Positions 1 to 12,203 are shown, counted from the stretch's first letter. The stretch: 64,000 nt of DNA from Anthopleura xanthogrammica (GCA_964019055.1 OZ025220.1:4419478-4483477); one strand, 5' to 3'. Notes: generated by a model not told the origin, from the sequence alone. Made by a program: numbers and translations.

Positions 1-230
1 GAGGTAAGAAATTCTCAATTATTTGCTAAAGTATTACAGCTATTCAACAAGCAAGCCCATTAACTGCTGCTTCTCCTCACCCCCTCCTCCTGTTTTTTTA
101 AGCTATGAGAATAGATTTGTAATCATAAAAAACTGATTTGTTGTAGCTATGAATTTACATTGTTAAGAGAATGAAATACACCACTTTGCTAATACTTTTG
201 TGCAATGGATTATGGGTTTGGCCGTGCTAG

Positions 231-536
231 TTCCAGGCTACTCAGGGGGCAAACAAAACACGAGAGAGAAGAGAACTACTCAGAACTACTCGTTCTTTGG
301 CTAAGCGTCATTTAGGATGGCCATATAAAACCGAGGTTTATTAATCGATGGTTTGAATTTTATGGATGCTATATACTGATGAACACATATGGTAGTCGGT
401 GTATATGATATAAATGCAATACTCAAAAACATTGTGAAGAAAATTACCATTTAATATCAATAACACTGTAGTTCTGAGTAGTTCTGAGTAGTTCTCTTCT
501 CTCTCGTGTTTTGATTGCTCCCTGAGTAGCCTGGAA
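231..536. mobile_element. MITE with ~60-bp terminal inverted repeats
   Basis: The first 60 bases, starting TTCCAGGCTACTCAGGG, recur inverted at 468-536 with a few mismatches. The right arm has one extra 10-bp unit (GTAGTTCTGA repeated). No coding sequence lies between the arms. The size, about 306 bp, and the long inverted ends fit a non-autonomous DNA transposon. The flanks give no clear target duplication, so the superfamily is not assigned. Confidence 0.7.
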
Positions 537-734
537 AAACCAAATTCCACAAAGCAGTCTGTTTGATTTTATGGTGGCCCGAATATTTTCTAAAAACAAC
601 TATCAACACAAGAATTGGGGGTTTTGGCTTCATAATTTGGAGATGATTGGTATCTTCCAATGAAAATATTGTTATGGATATTGATTCCTCTTTTAGAGTT
701 GATTTTATGATGTCAGGTTATTAATATAAAAAAA

Positions 735-786
735 TTTACTTTACTTTATATTAAAGCTGCTTTACTTTACTTTATATTAAAGCTGC
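735..786. repeat. Exact 26-bp tandem duplication
   Basis: TTTACTTTACTTTATATTAA followed by AGCTGC occurs twice head to tail, immediately outside the left end of the Harbinger-type element. It may be a replication-slippage product at the insertion site. Confidence 0.85.
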
Positions 787-1173
787 TGGAGCGACATATT
801 TTACTGTCGTTCTACTCTAACCGTAGTCACTCGAGTTTGTCAACCAATCAGATTACGAATCGAAAACAATAGAATGCGAGTTACACTTATCTGCTTATAA
901 TATAATTCGAAGTTTACTACAGTAAACCCACCTCCCTGAGTAAACAAACATATTACAGTATCGTAATTCTTTGCTGGTGATTGTTGTAGAAAAAAATATA
1001 TCTGATTTCGAACATGTAAATAAAGAATGAGAATTGCAAATGAAGTATATTTGAATTGGATATTTAAATTCGAGTTACCGTTAGATGCTGCATAGATCAG
1101 TCCCGCGTTTTAGCGGGTGCTACAAGTGTAATCAGTCTGATGTAGCCTGCTGTGAATTGTTCTGGTAACCGAT

Positions 1174-2222
1174 ATGTACACTTCTTGTCAACTTCGTTTG
1201 AATCAAAATGGTGGGCTGTATGACAACGGCCGAAAATTACCACTTGTCTATAGAGAGAGAGTTCTCGATCTCTATCATAACGGTATTTCTCAACGGGCCA
1301 TTTCACGAGAGCTGAAAGTCAGTCTTGGTTTTGTTCAAAATGTAATGCATGATTATGATATAACAAATTCTTCTATGCCTCCAATGCGAAACGTCCGTCC
1401 AAAGACAAAACTTCAACCAGCAATTATTGGTGTTATTGAAAACGAAAAACTTTGTAAGCCCACCATTCTTCTGTCAGAAATACAAAATCGCTTAGTCTTA
1501 GATGGAGTTGTACATCCAGTAGACCTTCCTTCAAGAGCTGCCATCAGTAATTGTATTAGGAAATATTTGATGACCAGAAAAAAAATAGCACTTCCACCAA
1601 TCGAGTCCAAAACTCCAGAAGTTGAAGACTACACAAACTACTTTTTGGATCAAATTTCAAACATTGACAGTGGATCAATTCATTTTTTCGATGAAAGTGG
1701 ATTTGTAAAAACATGCGGGAACAGAAGATTTGGACACTCCTATAAAGGAGAAGTAGCTTTCGAGATTCAAAAATACGCTTCAAATTGTACTTACACATTG
1801 AACCTCCTTCACTCTATTCGTGGTGTGGATTATAAAAACATTCTCGAGGGTCCTTCAAACGGAAATGAACTGCTGCTTTTTTTTGAGGAAGCTGTGAACC
1901 TTTCACATCCAAACGGCGTAGCAATTCTTGAAAGAGGCGATGTCGTGGTTATGGATAATTGCGGTTTTCACCACGGACATTTTGTAGAGCGATACTTCGA
2001 AATCTTCTCGGTCAGTATGGCGTGCAATTGTTGTTCCAGCCTCCATATTTACCCCACCTGAACACGTGCGAACTATGTTTCAATCAAATAAAAATATTTA
2101 TAAAACGTAATCAGCAGCTCACAGAACACGAGACAGAATATGCGATACACGAGGCCTGCCGTATAATTTCTCCTGAAGTATGTATCAGTTATTTTCGACA
2201 TTGTGGATACCACATTCCATAG
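1174..2222 (+). pseudogene. IS630-like DDE transposase, frameshifted
   Basis: The first frame (1174-2061) begins with a helix-turn-helix region (RERVLDLYHNGISQRAIS), then FFDESG with the first catalytic Asp and VVVMDNCGFHHG with the second. The catalytic Glu lies in the next frame (1959-2222) within PPYLPHLNTCELCFNQIK. One frameshift near 1985-2000, just after GHF, separates the two. Total length, about 340 residues, is normal for the family, so the gene was complete before the shift. It should cut and paste the 58-bp inverted ends, and its neighbour at 2353 belongs to the same element. A programmed shift cannot be excluded, but no slippery heptamer stands out. Confidence 0.85.
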
Positions 2223-2998
2223 TAAACAAACTTGGAAATCTACAACAGATAGCTAGACAACCTGAAACTCGGTGATTGGCTGAAATTTGGCAGTTTATTA
2301 GATATGAATTCTTTATCATTGCTAGAAAGCGCGCCATTTTACTGAGTTAGAAATGGAGATCAACTCAGAAGTCTTTATTTGGCTGAAAAACGTCTCAAGT
2401 GGCCTGAATTTAGAACGATTTGCAAACGAATTTGAATCAAGAGGATTTAGAACCAAAGCTTCGCTGAAGTATCTCGAAAAGGAGGATTTAGATCAATTTT
2501 TTCAATCTCCAGTGAAACTGCTGCTTGCAGAGAAAAGAATCCTAACGAAAGAACTACAAGAATTGAAAAAAGGACAACTTCAACCTAAATCATTGTTTGC
2601 TGACTCAGATTTGAATGGAAAAGGGAATGTACATATCAATACGACCGCAGTTGGTTACGTGGAATCTCTTGCTGTTCCTTTGCCTTCGAATCCGTTAGCG
2701 CTCGCGTCTTCATTGCCGATGAGCTCAAGCGACACGAGTCTGCCACTTGGTAGTCCGCCACCTGGTAGTTTGCCAACGTTACCAAACTCTGACAACAGTT
2801 ATTTGGGTCAACGTCAACGAGAGCTTACAGATGAAGTCAGTTATTTGGAAGCCCGCTTACGAAGTGCACAACAAGAGTACAATCAAAGGAACGAAGAGCT
2901 AAAGAACTATGATGTGCTGTCAAGTAAACGAAGTAAGCTCTGTTCCCGCTGTCATTCCAGTGGTCACAATATATCAAAGTGCAAAAGATCAGCTTGAA

Positions 2999-5900
2999 CA
3001 AATTTGGCAAAACCAATGGGGAGGCCCAGTTTTCTATAGCCATGGAACAAAACATAGCAGAGGAACAATGATTCTTTTTCACCCTTCTTGTAACATTGTT
3101 GTTAAAAACAGCATTGTAGACAAAGACGGAAGGTATATAATTTTGGAAACAGAGATCGAAGAAAATCCAACCATTTTTGTCAACGTCTATAGTCCCAACA
3201 ACGTAAGCAAGCAAAACCAATTCTTCATTGAACTGCTAGGCCAAATAGAGAGTTTCTTTGGTGAAAGTATCATCATCGGCAGTGATTTTAACTGTGCATT
3301 AACAGCGACGGATAAGGAAGGCGGTCTACCGGTTGCACAAAAACAATCTGTTATAGAAAGTATCGGCAAGCTGATAAATGAAGCTCAATTGACGGACATT
3401 TGGAGAGATTTGAATGGTAGTAAAGTACAGTTTACATGGAGAGATAAATCAGCAAAAATTCAGTGTAGACTCGATTACTTTCTGATATCGAAGCATCTCA
3501 AAAAATACACGGAAAACAGTTACATTTCGTACGCTCCAGAATGTGACCATTGCGCTGTTTTTATGGAATTGAAAACCGAACATTTCAGACACAAGAGAGG
3601 ACCGGGTTTTTGGAAATTTAATAACTTGCTTCTAAATGATCAAGTTTACACGGAAAACCTTCGTAAGAACATCCCAATCTGGAAAGACAAATACAAAGAT
3701 TTAGAGAATAAATGCTTGTTGTGGGATTTGATTAAAATGGAGATCAGAAGTTTTTCGTTGAGACATTCAATCAAGAGGACAAAAACCAAAAAACTACAGG
3801 AAAGAAACTATTTTGAAAAGATAAATGAGCTTATGAACTCTCTATCAGCAACAAAATTGGACGTCAAAAAGGCGGAGACGATCGCAGAGATAAACAAATT
3901 CAGAAAGAAACTAAAAGATCTTCTAGATGAAAAAACCCAGGGTTCAATTATTAGAAGTAAGGTTCGCTGGTACGAACAAGGTGAAAAAAACACTAAGTAC
4001 TTCTATGGTTTAGAGAAAAGGAACGCTTTAAGAAAGCATATTACAAAACTACAAATTTCAGATGACAAAATAACGCAAAATCCTAAAGAAATTATTTTGG
4101 AACAAAAGCGTTTTTATGAAAGACTCTATCAGTCGTGTTTATTAGATTGTGACGAAAATTTAAGAAACGAATTTCTTTCACCCCCTAACCTAAAAACGCT
4201 CGATGAAAACCAATCACAAGCCTGTGAAGGTCTTTTATCCAAAGAGGAATGTTTTAAAGCACTGTCAAAATTTTCGATAAATAAAACTCCTGGAACGGAT
4301 GGTCTATCTGCAGAATTTTACAGATTTTTCTGGTCGGAGTTAGGTGAAATCATGGTTAATAGCTTCAATTATAGCTTGAAGAAAGGCGAAATGAGTATAA
4401 GTCAAAAACAAGGTATAATTAATTTAATTCCGAAAAAAAAGAAAAACCCACTTCTCCTCGAAAATTGGCGCCCTATTTCTTTATTAAATACTGATTATAA
4501 AGTAGCCACGAAAGCAATAGCTAACAGAATAGAAAAGGTGTTGCCTTCCATAATAAACCCCAATCAAACCGGATATGTTAAGTCACGATATATTGGCGAA
4601 AACATCAGACTAATTTCCGACATTATGCAATATACCCAGTTTAACATTCCTGGAGCAATTGTTTTTGTTGACTTTAAAAAAGCATTTGATTCTTTAGAAT
4701 GGGAGTATATGTTTGATGTCCTTAAGAAATTCAATTTTGGTCCGCAAGTAATCTCATGGATAAAAACGTTTTATAGTGACATCTCAAGTTGTGTGATAAA
4801 TAACGGATTTGCCTCGGAATTCTTCACTTTGAGGCGTGGTGTTCGACAAGGCTGCCCCTTATCTGGCCCACTTTTTGTACTTGCTATTGAGATGTTGGCA
4901 TACGCCATCAATGATAACCCAGGAATAAAAGGCATTAAAATCAAGGAAAAGGAATTTAAACTCACACAATACGCCGATGACACCACATGTTTTATGGAAA
5001 ATGAAGAATCGATACACAATCTCCTGATACTATTAGAAAGCTTTAAAACAATTTCGGGATTAGAAATAAATATTAATAAAACTGAAGCAATGTGGATTGG
5101 ATCCTACAAAGACAATACGTCTCACCCGCTTGGATTAAACTGGACTTCAGAGCCCATACTAGCTCTGGGTATCTATTTTACGTATAACACTGAATTAAGT
5201 AATCAACTGAATTTTTATGAAAAATTAAAAATTCTAGAAAATTGTCTTTGCATTTGGAAAAAGCGTAATCTATCACTTTACGGCAAAATAAACATTGTTA
5301 AAACACTAGGTCTGTCAAAACTCAATTTCAACTCGTCAGTTCTACCAGTTCCTGATAATTTTGCTGAGGAAGTAGATAAGATCACGTTTAATTTTATTTG
5401 GAATGATAAGCCAGCCAAAATAAAGAAAAGAACAATTATTGGTACTAAAGAGGAAGGGGGTCTGAACATGATATCGTTCAATCATATGGATAAAGGGCTT
5501 AAACTGGCCTGGGTCAAGAGATTACTAGATAAAAGACCTGCGGATTGGAAAATATTACCAAATGAATGTTTAAGTAAGTATGGCGGACTTTTCTTGCTCA
5601 CATGCGATTTTGACATTAAGATGTTAAAAACAACCAGTATACCACCTTTCTATGAGAAAATTCTAAGATACCTTCAAGATTTCAAATCAAAAATTACTCC
5701 TAAACAAAATATTTTAAGAAACAGCATTTGGAATAACAAACAAATCAAAGTTGGTAACTTATCAGTTTTTTACAAATCCTGGTTTGATAGAGGCATTAAA
5801 GCTATTGATGATCTGTTAGATAGTGGAAATAACTTTTTAAGCTTCTTTGATTTTACGAGCAAATATAGCATTCATACTAATTTTCTCACCTATCAAGGGG

Positions 5901-6593
5901 TGATAAAGGCTGTCAAAAAGTTTTTAAAATCTAAACCTTCACCTGATACGGAGAAACTTTTTTGGGATATAACCAAAATGGATGCAAAAGACATAAGACA
6001 GATTTTTACGAGTAGAGATTTTCAAGGGCCTACCAATCAATCTATGATTCTTCAGGCGGGTATCAACCCTTCCGAATTGAGTGTAGTATATTCACTCCCT
6101 TTCATTGTGACTAAAGAAATTAAACTCTCAATGTTTCAGTTCAAAATTATTCATAACATACTTCCTTTAAAAAGTTACTTATTCAAAATTGGCGTTGCTG
6201 AAAATAATATTTGTCCTTTTTGTTTTGATCGTGAAAAACATACTTGTACACATTTTTTCTTTCATTGTAAAAAAGCTCAAGCTGGAAATCTCTTCTACTC
6301 CTAAGCTTGAGCTTGAAATTACTTCTGCTTTGATATTGTATGGCTATCTAACTAATGTCAAAAAAAACATTTTAATAAATCACTTAATTCTAATTGCAAA
6401 GCAGAATATGTTTAACGCGTTTATAAAGGATGAATGTTACACTTTTCAGACGTTCCTTAATCATGCAACAACTAAATTTGATTTCGAAAAGAAAATAGTT
6501 TCATCAAAATCGAAACGCGATCAATTGTTATTTGAAAAAAAGTGGTCCCCTTTTACCAAATTTTTGAGCAAAAACACTTCAAAGACAGATTGA
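2999..6593 (+). pseudogene. L1-type ORF2: endonuclease (partial), reverse transcriptase, C-terminal zinc motif
   Basis: The AP-endonuclease-like domain lacks its start but keeps GSDFNCAL (about 3280) and CDHCAVF (about 3543). Reverse transcriptase motifs follow in order: NWRPISLLN (4464), FVDFKKAFDSLEW (4666), RQGCPLSGPLF (4846) and the catalytic YADD (4972). The C-terminal region includes the L1-type Cys/His motif CPFCFDREKHTCTHFFFHC (about 6211-6270). The main frame stops at 6304, and the tail continues in another frame to 6593, so there is at least one frameshift near 6275-6300. The sequence looks like the L1/Tx1 group common in aquatic invertebrates. This copy is dead by truncation and frameshift. 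Confidence 0.92.
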
Positions 6594-6951
6594 ACAGTTT
6601 GAATTAATTAGTCTCTTCCCACGTCTTCACAGTGCAAAAATGTGTGTGCTTTCTGTTCTTATTGTCAGTTTTTCTTTTTTTTTCTGTGTTTATGTGCGTG
6701 TGTTTGTGTCTACACATACAAACAACTAAAACAATAGAATCAATTTATAGAATAGTAAATGCAAATAGATATGTAAAGGATAGAAAAAAAATCACATGGA
6801 ACAAAAAAAAAAATAATAATAATAATAATAATAATATATATATATATCAAAAAATCTAATAAGTTATAAATATAAGTTGTAAATAATCTGAACTGTATAT
6901 TTATTGTTTTTATTGGAAAATGTATTGCATGTATCATGTATTTCTTCTAGG

Positions 6952-6972
6952 GTATCACACTTAGTGTGATAC
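6952..6972 (+). other. 3' UTR stem-loop of the LINE
   Basis: GTATCACAC, loop TTA, GTGTGATAC: a perfect 9-bp stem 30 bases upstream of the poly(A). Several LINE groups use a 3' hairpin for recognition by their own reverse transcriptase; that role is inferred here. Confidence 0.6.
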
Positions 6973-6992
6973 TCGATAAGTTGTAAATAAAA

Positions 6993-7024
<32 letters not shown>

Positions 7025-7890
7025 GATCAGCTTGTCCTGGAATTAGCTCGTGCAATGTGAAAGAAAAACACCCTGAAGTAAGAGCTGAGCTAGCAGAGCT
7101 TCAAAAACTGATAAAAGAACTCACTCAAAAAGGCGAGAAAACCAAGCTCTCTCTCGACTCATTTGTCAGTGCAAGAAACAGGGCAGCAAGCATTTTTTTC
7201 GCCATCATGCGGCCAAGGCTCAAAAATCAAAATCCTGCTAAATATGTTGCGGATCGCACTGCACTTGACAGAGACTTGCTCATTTTGAAACGTGCTCTCA
7301 ATAACAAAGTCCCAGTAAATGAAGCCGACGACTGGCGTCTGCCATATTTGATTGAAAACTACCAAAGAAACCACACGGAACCATATCTTGGTCTATCAGT
7401 ACCTTACAGTCAGTAATTATGTCTCTTGAGAAAAACATTGACAGTTGAAATTTTCAGTGTTGTAAAATCGTTGTGTTATTTTATATCTTTGACCGTTAGT
7501 CGATCGGCTACAGCAGAAACCAGATAGCAAAAACCCGCCATAACGACCATGTATGTGTAAAGTCGTTAATAAAATACTTGTCTATATAAACAAACAAGTC
7601 TTTATTTGTCTGTGTAAATATGCTTTTATTTATTTTTTCTTTCATCATTTCATCTTCTTGAAAAGCGTTTATAGACCTTGAATACCTTAACTCGCATTCT
7701 ATTGTTTTCGATTCGTAATCTGATTGGTTGACAAACTCGAGTGACCACGAGTGCTTTCCGTTTAGACAGAAATTTTGGGACGGCCCAATCGGATTCAACA
7801 TGGGTAAATGGAACGTCATCAAGTGGAATGTTCCGTTTTTTAAATTCGCATAAAAATTTTGCAAAATGGGTTGCCTGTGTCGAAAACAAG

Positions 7891-9562
7891 ATGGCGGGAG
7901 ATTTGATGAATTTGTTGTTATTAGAAGAGGTTTTGGACGAAAATGATAACTTTTTGCACGATGACGACGAAATGGCCATTTTGGGTGCAGTATGTACATT
8001 CACACGACGTGATCTAAACAGAATGCAAGATTTTTTTGAAATAGTGGTGCCAAGATACTCGCCAGATGTATTTAGCAGTCATTTTCGAATGACAAGGACT
8101 ACATTTGCAGAACTTTGTCGTGTCATTTCAAGAACTGGACGAATCAACACAAATAATTCATTTGGTAGACAACCAATACCTCTTGAGAAACAAGTTTTGG
8201 GTTTTTTGTGGTTTGTTGCAAACTCAGAAGTTATAAGATCAGTGTCTGATAGGTTTGATGTAACATTAAGCACCATGCATCGAATACTCAACCGTGTATC
8301 AAAAGCACTAGTCGATGTTCGTCAAGATTACATCAAGTGGCCTACAGGTATGCTTTTTGAAATGATTAGAATGTTCTAGTGCATAATTTGCATGAATTAA
8401 TTTCGTATATCAGTTCATGCAATATTTATCCCTTTTGTTTAACTTCATACATTAGTTTATTCAAATGCATTAATTTAAAATGTAATTGAATAAAATAATA
8501 ATAACTATAGAAAAATATAGATACACACAAATAAATGACTAAGTGCATAGAAATATGAATTTCATTTAAATGCATCATGGTATAAATAGGTACTATTGAC
8601 CCTTTTTTCTATTTACAGCCATCGAGATGAATGAAATTATGAACAACTTTGAAGCCATGGGGGGAATGCCTGGTATCCCAAGAATAATTGGTGTCATTGA
8701 CTGTACTCACATAAGAATAAAGGCCCCAATTAAAGACCCTCAATCTTACGTTAACAGGAAAAAATTTCACTCTTTAAATACACAAGTGAGTAATTAATGT
8801 ATGCTAGTGTTTTAACTTATACATGCTAGTAAAATAGTGTATTTCTGTTTTTATAGGCTGTATGTGATGACAATATGATGTTCAGAGACGTGTTGGTTGG
8901 CTGGCCAGGGTCTGTACATGATGCTAGAATTTTGCGTAACTCTACACTGTATCTAAATGCTGCAGCAAGATTTCCTTGTGATACTCACCTTCTAGGTGAT
9001 GGAGGTTACCCACTTATGAGGTTTGTTAGGAAATAATGAGCTTCAAAACTATAATTTTTTCATCATACATGTATAACTACTGTACATGCAATGGGCAGAT
9101 TTTTTAGTTTTTATTGCCAAACTTTCCTAGTGATCCCAAAAGACTGAGAGAGAAGATGAAAGAAATCTAATGTATGCTAACAAAAGTAATATTATTTACA
9201 GATGGCTGATGATTCCATTTCGTAATAATGGCCATTTGACAGCAAGAGGGAAAAGGTTTAATACCAAGCTATCATCTACAAGGCAGATAGTAGAGCGCTC
9301 ATTTACTCTCCTGAAGGGAAGATGGAGGAGGCTTTCGTGTGTGGAGCATACCGATTTAACACTTATGGTCGATGTAATTATGTCGACATTTGTGTTACAT
9401 AATTTTTGCCTGTTGCATGATGATTTTGATGATGGGTATTTCTTAGATGGCAACGATGATGATGATGGTATTAATGATGATGATGGAAATCAACATGTTC
9501 CAGGAGCAAATAACATGGCAGCTCAACAGAAAAGAATAAACTTAATGAACATTGTAGTTTAG
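7891..9562 (+). CDS. Harbinger-type DDE transposase, four exons, apparently intact
   Basis: Exons read as 7891-8347, 8619-8785, 8857-9020 and 9202-9562, with GT/AG junctions, matching phases and a final TAG. They give about 382 residues, the normal size for the family. The start was set at ATGGCGGGAG (7891) because the upstream open frame has no ATG nearer the domain. Catalytic triad: Asp in VIDCTHI (exon 2), Asp in [21 protein letters not shown] (exon 3) and Glu in [15 protein letters not shown] (exon 4). The N-terminal domain (TFAELCRVI...[11 protein letters not shown]) looks like the usual helix-turn-helix region. The C-terminus is Asp-rich ([14 protein letters not shown]). It should excise and insert the element with help from the SANT/Myb partner at 10407-11758. 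No stop or frameshift is seen. Confidence 0.88.
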
Positions 9563-10406
9563 GTGGAGGGAAATTAGAAACAAGTTTGAAATCACCAAGA
9601 GTAAACACACTTAATCTATGAAACATAAATACTACTAAATCTTGCAAAATGCTTTGTTCTATATTGTCTCGTCAACACTTTTTAGTAGTAATTAATGTTT
9701 CACAGATTTAGACCATCCACTCTACTGAAAGCATTGAAGGTCGATTATTGTTTTTTAATAGCACTTGCTCAATTTAAAATCAGAACTTTGGTCTGTAGTA
9801 CCTACATCTATAACATAATAGTACAACCAACTGTTTATAACATTTAACAAGATGTTGTATTTATGGCCTTCTATGACAGTCAAAGTTAATATAAACAGAC
9901 TGCAAAAATCCAACTTGTATCATTATTATCAACTTTGAGTGCTTTTAGTAATAGCAAATTTGTGCAAAAACAAATCATGCTTTTACTGTAATCTCTCAAA
10001 GGCAAAAAGTACTGTCAATATTTTTGTGACTAAAACTCATAACTAGAGTGAAAAACAAGAATGTGAAATTTCTATACTTTTAAACAAATACATTGCGATT
10101 TCAAATTAGGATTTTTTTTGAAATCCTTGAGGGAATAAATGCCTCTTTCAAATAAATCCCTAGGAGATCACTATTGATAACAACACAATGCCAAAGGCTG
10201 GGAGAACTCTCTTACAGAAGTGGTATGGGTGCTGGCTGCTGATGCCTATAGGATCTGAAATTAGTGCCCACATTAATTTATGAATACTGTGGAGGAGGGC
10301 TATTTAAAGTCCTAATAAATGAAAGTCCCCTTATGGTACAGGTGTAATTTAAAAATATGATTTTTAAGCACCCCTACCAATTTTGTAATGTATATTGTAT
10401 ATTGGC

Positions 10407-11758
10407 TTACGACTTCTTTTCCATAATGTCAAAAAATCTATCCAAAAAAGTTTTTTTCTCTTCTTTCATTTCTTTCAGCAATTTTAATTTTTCTTCTTCT
10501 ACCTTTTCCTTTTTTTCACTGTAATCTTTTAAAAACTCCATCATTTCAGCCGCTGAAGATCTTCCTTTTCTCTTCTTGCGCTGTCGTTTAGCTGTATGTT
10601 TTTTTTTCTTGCATGAGGATATCTGGCTTCCATCTGAATCACTGTCAGACTCTGCTTGACTACCATCATCAAGACTGGAAGAATCAAGTTGACTTGTTGA
10701 CGTCTCAGATGAAGTTGTAAATGAGCTCTCTATAGTGCAAGGAGGAGAAACTGCGTGATCGTCTTCTAGACAGGCACACATTTCATCATAGTACTTCCAA
10801 GTTTTGTTGCTTCTCCCCGTCCGCTTGTTGTTATCTTTAACTTCCTTATGTTTAGTTTTAAGTTTCTGCCATTTCCTCAAGCATTGTTCACCACTTACGG
10901 TACGCTGCGATTTTGCATTGAAAGCATTTGCAATTTTATCAAATATATTTTTCTTTGTTGCTTTTCCCCCAAACAGACTCTTGTGATCAGCCCATGAAGT
11001 GATGAGTAGTCTTACATCCTTATCCTCCCACCTGTCTAAGCTTAACTTGTTTGTGGAGGTAATGCAATCTGCATCAACAGTAGAGGCACGAGGCTGCTCA
11101 GTGGAGGCAATGCAATCTGCATCAACAGTAGAGGCACGAGGCTGCTCAGGCACAAAGTATAAAGTTGTATTTGGACTTGCTTGTGTATAAAAACTAGTAG
11201 AGGCATGGGGTTGCTCTTGAGGGAGGAGGTATAAAGTTGGACTTGCATTTGCTGCATTTGCTTGTGATGCAGGATCCCAACCAATTGGGCAACCTAGCGA
11301 TGGCCCTTTATTTGATCAAATAAAAGTTTTTTTTTAATCCCAGTTAAGCTTATAAATAATATTTTCTAAATTATTACAAAATTTCAGCTTATTTGACTTT
11401 TTCTTACTGAGAGGTCCAAAGCTAAAAGATTTGCTAAGCTTAAATTGATCTAATTTCACCAAAACAATATTACAATAAGCTTTTAGATATGATAAATAAG
11501 TCTATAGATTGCTTAAAAATCAAATTTAGAACTGAAAAGCTTCACAAGGCACTTTGGCGGGAAATAGCTATGGGTTGGAATGTATTAATATTCTCCTAGA
11601 TTTTAGGGTCTTTTAGCTTTTTTATCATTACAAAAGTAGCTCAGAGTACTAAATGACAATTTAAAACATTACTTACCATTCAAACAATCATGTTTCAATA
11701 GTTCTTCTAGAGATTTTGCTTTAAAATAGCAAGAGGAGCATTTATAAACAGACGCCAT
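10407..11758 (-). CDS. SANT/Myb-like DNA-binding partner of the Harbinger transposase, two exons
   Basis: Exon 1 (11758-11677) begins ATGGCGTCTG and encodes a small Cys/His module (KCSSCYFKAKSLEELLKHDC), ending at a GTAAGT donor. Exon 2 (11293-10407) opens after CTAG, and the phases join exactly, giving about 322 residues. Exon 2 contains a Thr/Ser/Pro-rich part with a duplicated 15-residue unit (EQPRASTVDADCIAS), then a trihelix/Myb-like domain (WEDKDVRLLITSWADHK ... RKWQKLKTKHKEVKD ... WKYYDEM). A Ser/Asp-rich acidic stretch, a basic KKKKHTAKRQRKKRK segment (likely nuclear localisation) and a C-terminal coiled coil follow. In Harbinger elements such proteins bring the transposase to the nucleus and to the transposon ends. 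It is convergent with the transposase gene, 0.84 kb away, and no break is seen. Confidence 0.82.
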
Positions 11759-12012
11759 TTTGTTTTTACGAACGCGATCGTGAGCAGCCCAAGAGCCTGG
11801 ATCTAGAACAAAAATCTAAATGGAACGAAACATTCCACTTGGAAATTCCGACTGGAAATTTACGACAACCTTTTTAGATGATCCAGTTTTGGTGGAAGTT
11901 TTCCACTTGGTTTGACCACAAAAACACCGTTCCATTTACATTTCAACTGGAATTTACGGATTTTTTCGTTAAATGGAAAGCAGCCCACGGTTAGAGTAGA
12001 ACGACAGTAAAA

Positions 12013-12203
12013 CAAGGCAGGATTCCCGTTCGAGAGTTAGGAGGGACAAGGTCGACGAACACAGAATGGTTTGTCGAAGGCAGGGAAGAATGAGAGAAGT
12101 AAGTTGTTAGAATTATACTACTCTTATCCATGCTTGAACTGAAGTGTAATTTTTTTGCAGACAATGAATCAAAGCATCATAAAAGTTCATATAAGGCTAG
12201 ATC
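12013..12203. other. Unassigned stretch
   Basis: Right flank of the Harbinger-type element. A possible splice-donor-like AGAAGTAAGT sits near 12096; nothing else is recognisable. Confidence 0.3.

Larger units (their letters stand above)
2997..7020 (+). mobile_element. 5'-truncated L1-type LINE with target-site duplication and poly(A)
   Basis: The 14-bp target AAAAGATCAGCTTG lies directly before (2983-2996) and after (7021-7034) the insertion. The element begins inside the ORF2 endonuclease domain, so it is 5' truncated, as is common with target-primed reverse transcription. It ends in about 20 adenines (from 7001). The 3' UTR holds (AAT)n/(AT)n at 6811-6847 and a hairpin at 6952-6972. Confidence 0.93.
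2353..7416 (+). pseudogene. SAM-domain/zinc-knuckle transposon accessory protein, split by an L1 insertion
   Basis: The N-terminal part (2353-2996) has a SAM-like helical domain at about residues 6-70 (WLKNVSSGLNLERFANEF), a Ser/Pro-rich linker, a coiled coil (RELTDEVSYLEARLRSAQQE) and the start of a zinc knuckle (CSRCHSSGHNISKC). The reading frame stops where the LINE begins. After the LINE and its duplicated 14-bp target, the same frame continues at 7035-7416 with more Cys/His residues, a KEKHPE motif and a charged helical C-terminus ending at TAA 7416. The gene was therefore intact when the LINE landed. It follows the transposase by 130 bp on the same strand. SAM domains mediate protein assembly and the knuckle probably binds nucleic acid, so a DNA-binding or targeting partner is plausible; the function is not established. 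Confidence 0.8.
826..7745 (+). mobile_element. IS630/Tc1-like transposon with perfect 58-bp inverted repeats, itself carrying an L1 insertion
   Basis: Bases 826-883 (GTCACTCGAGTTTGTCAACC...) are an exact inverted copy of 7688-7745, 58 of 58 bases. The left arm is preceded by TA, the usual target of this superfamily; the right arm is followed by CA, which may be a mutated TA. Inside are a DDE transposase and a SAM/zinc-knuckle gene on the same strand. Without the L1 insertion the element would be about 2.9 kb. Identical arms imply recent movement even though both genes are now broken. Confidence 0.85.
799..12012. mobile_element. Composite Harbinger-type DNA transposon (host of nested insertions)
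   Basis: The left end 799-824 (TTTTACTGTCGTTCTACTCT...) recurs exactly inverted at 11987-12012. Similarity then resumes on the left only after the nested IS630-like element: sequence from about 7750 (TGCTTTCCGTTTAGACAG) resembles the inverted right end near 11960-11983 (TGCTTTCCATTTAACGA). A younger transposon therefore split the left terminal repeat. The core, 7.75-12.0 kb, holds a spliced DDE transposase and a divergent SANT/Myb protein, the two-gene layout known for PIF/Harbinger elements. A three-base target duplication could not be confirmed from the flanks. Confidence 0.8.

Noticed and set aside
7741..7890. Extending the Harbinger transposase start upstream to the GTG at 7741
   Set aside because: That GTG lies in the terminal repeat of the nested transposon; the first ATG at 7891 directly precedes the conserved domain.
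799..12012. A 3-bp target duplication for the Harbinger element
   Set aside because: The flanking bases are T/A-rich and complementary to each other rather than direct repeats, so no duplication can be claimed.
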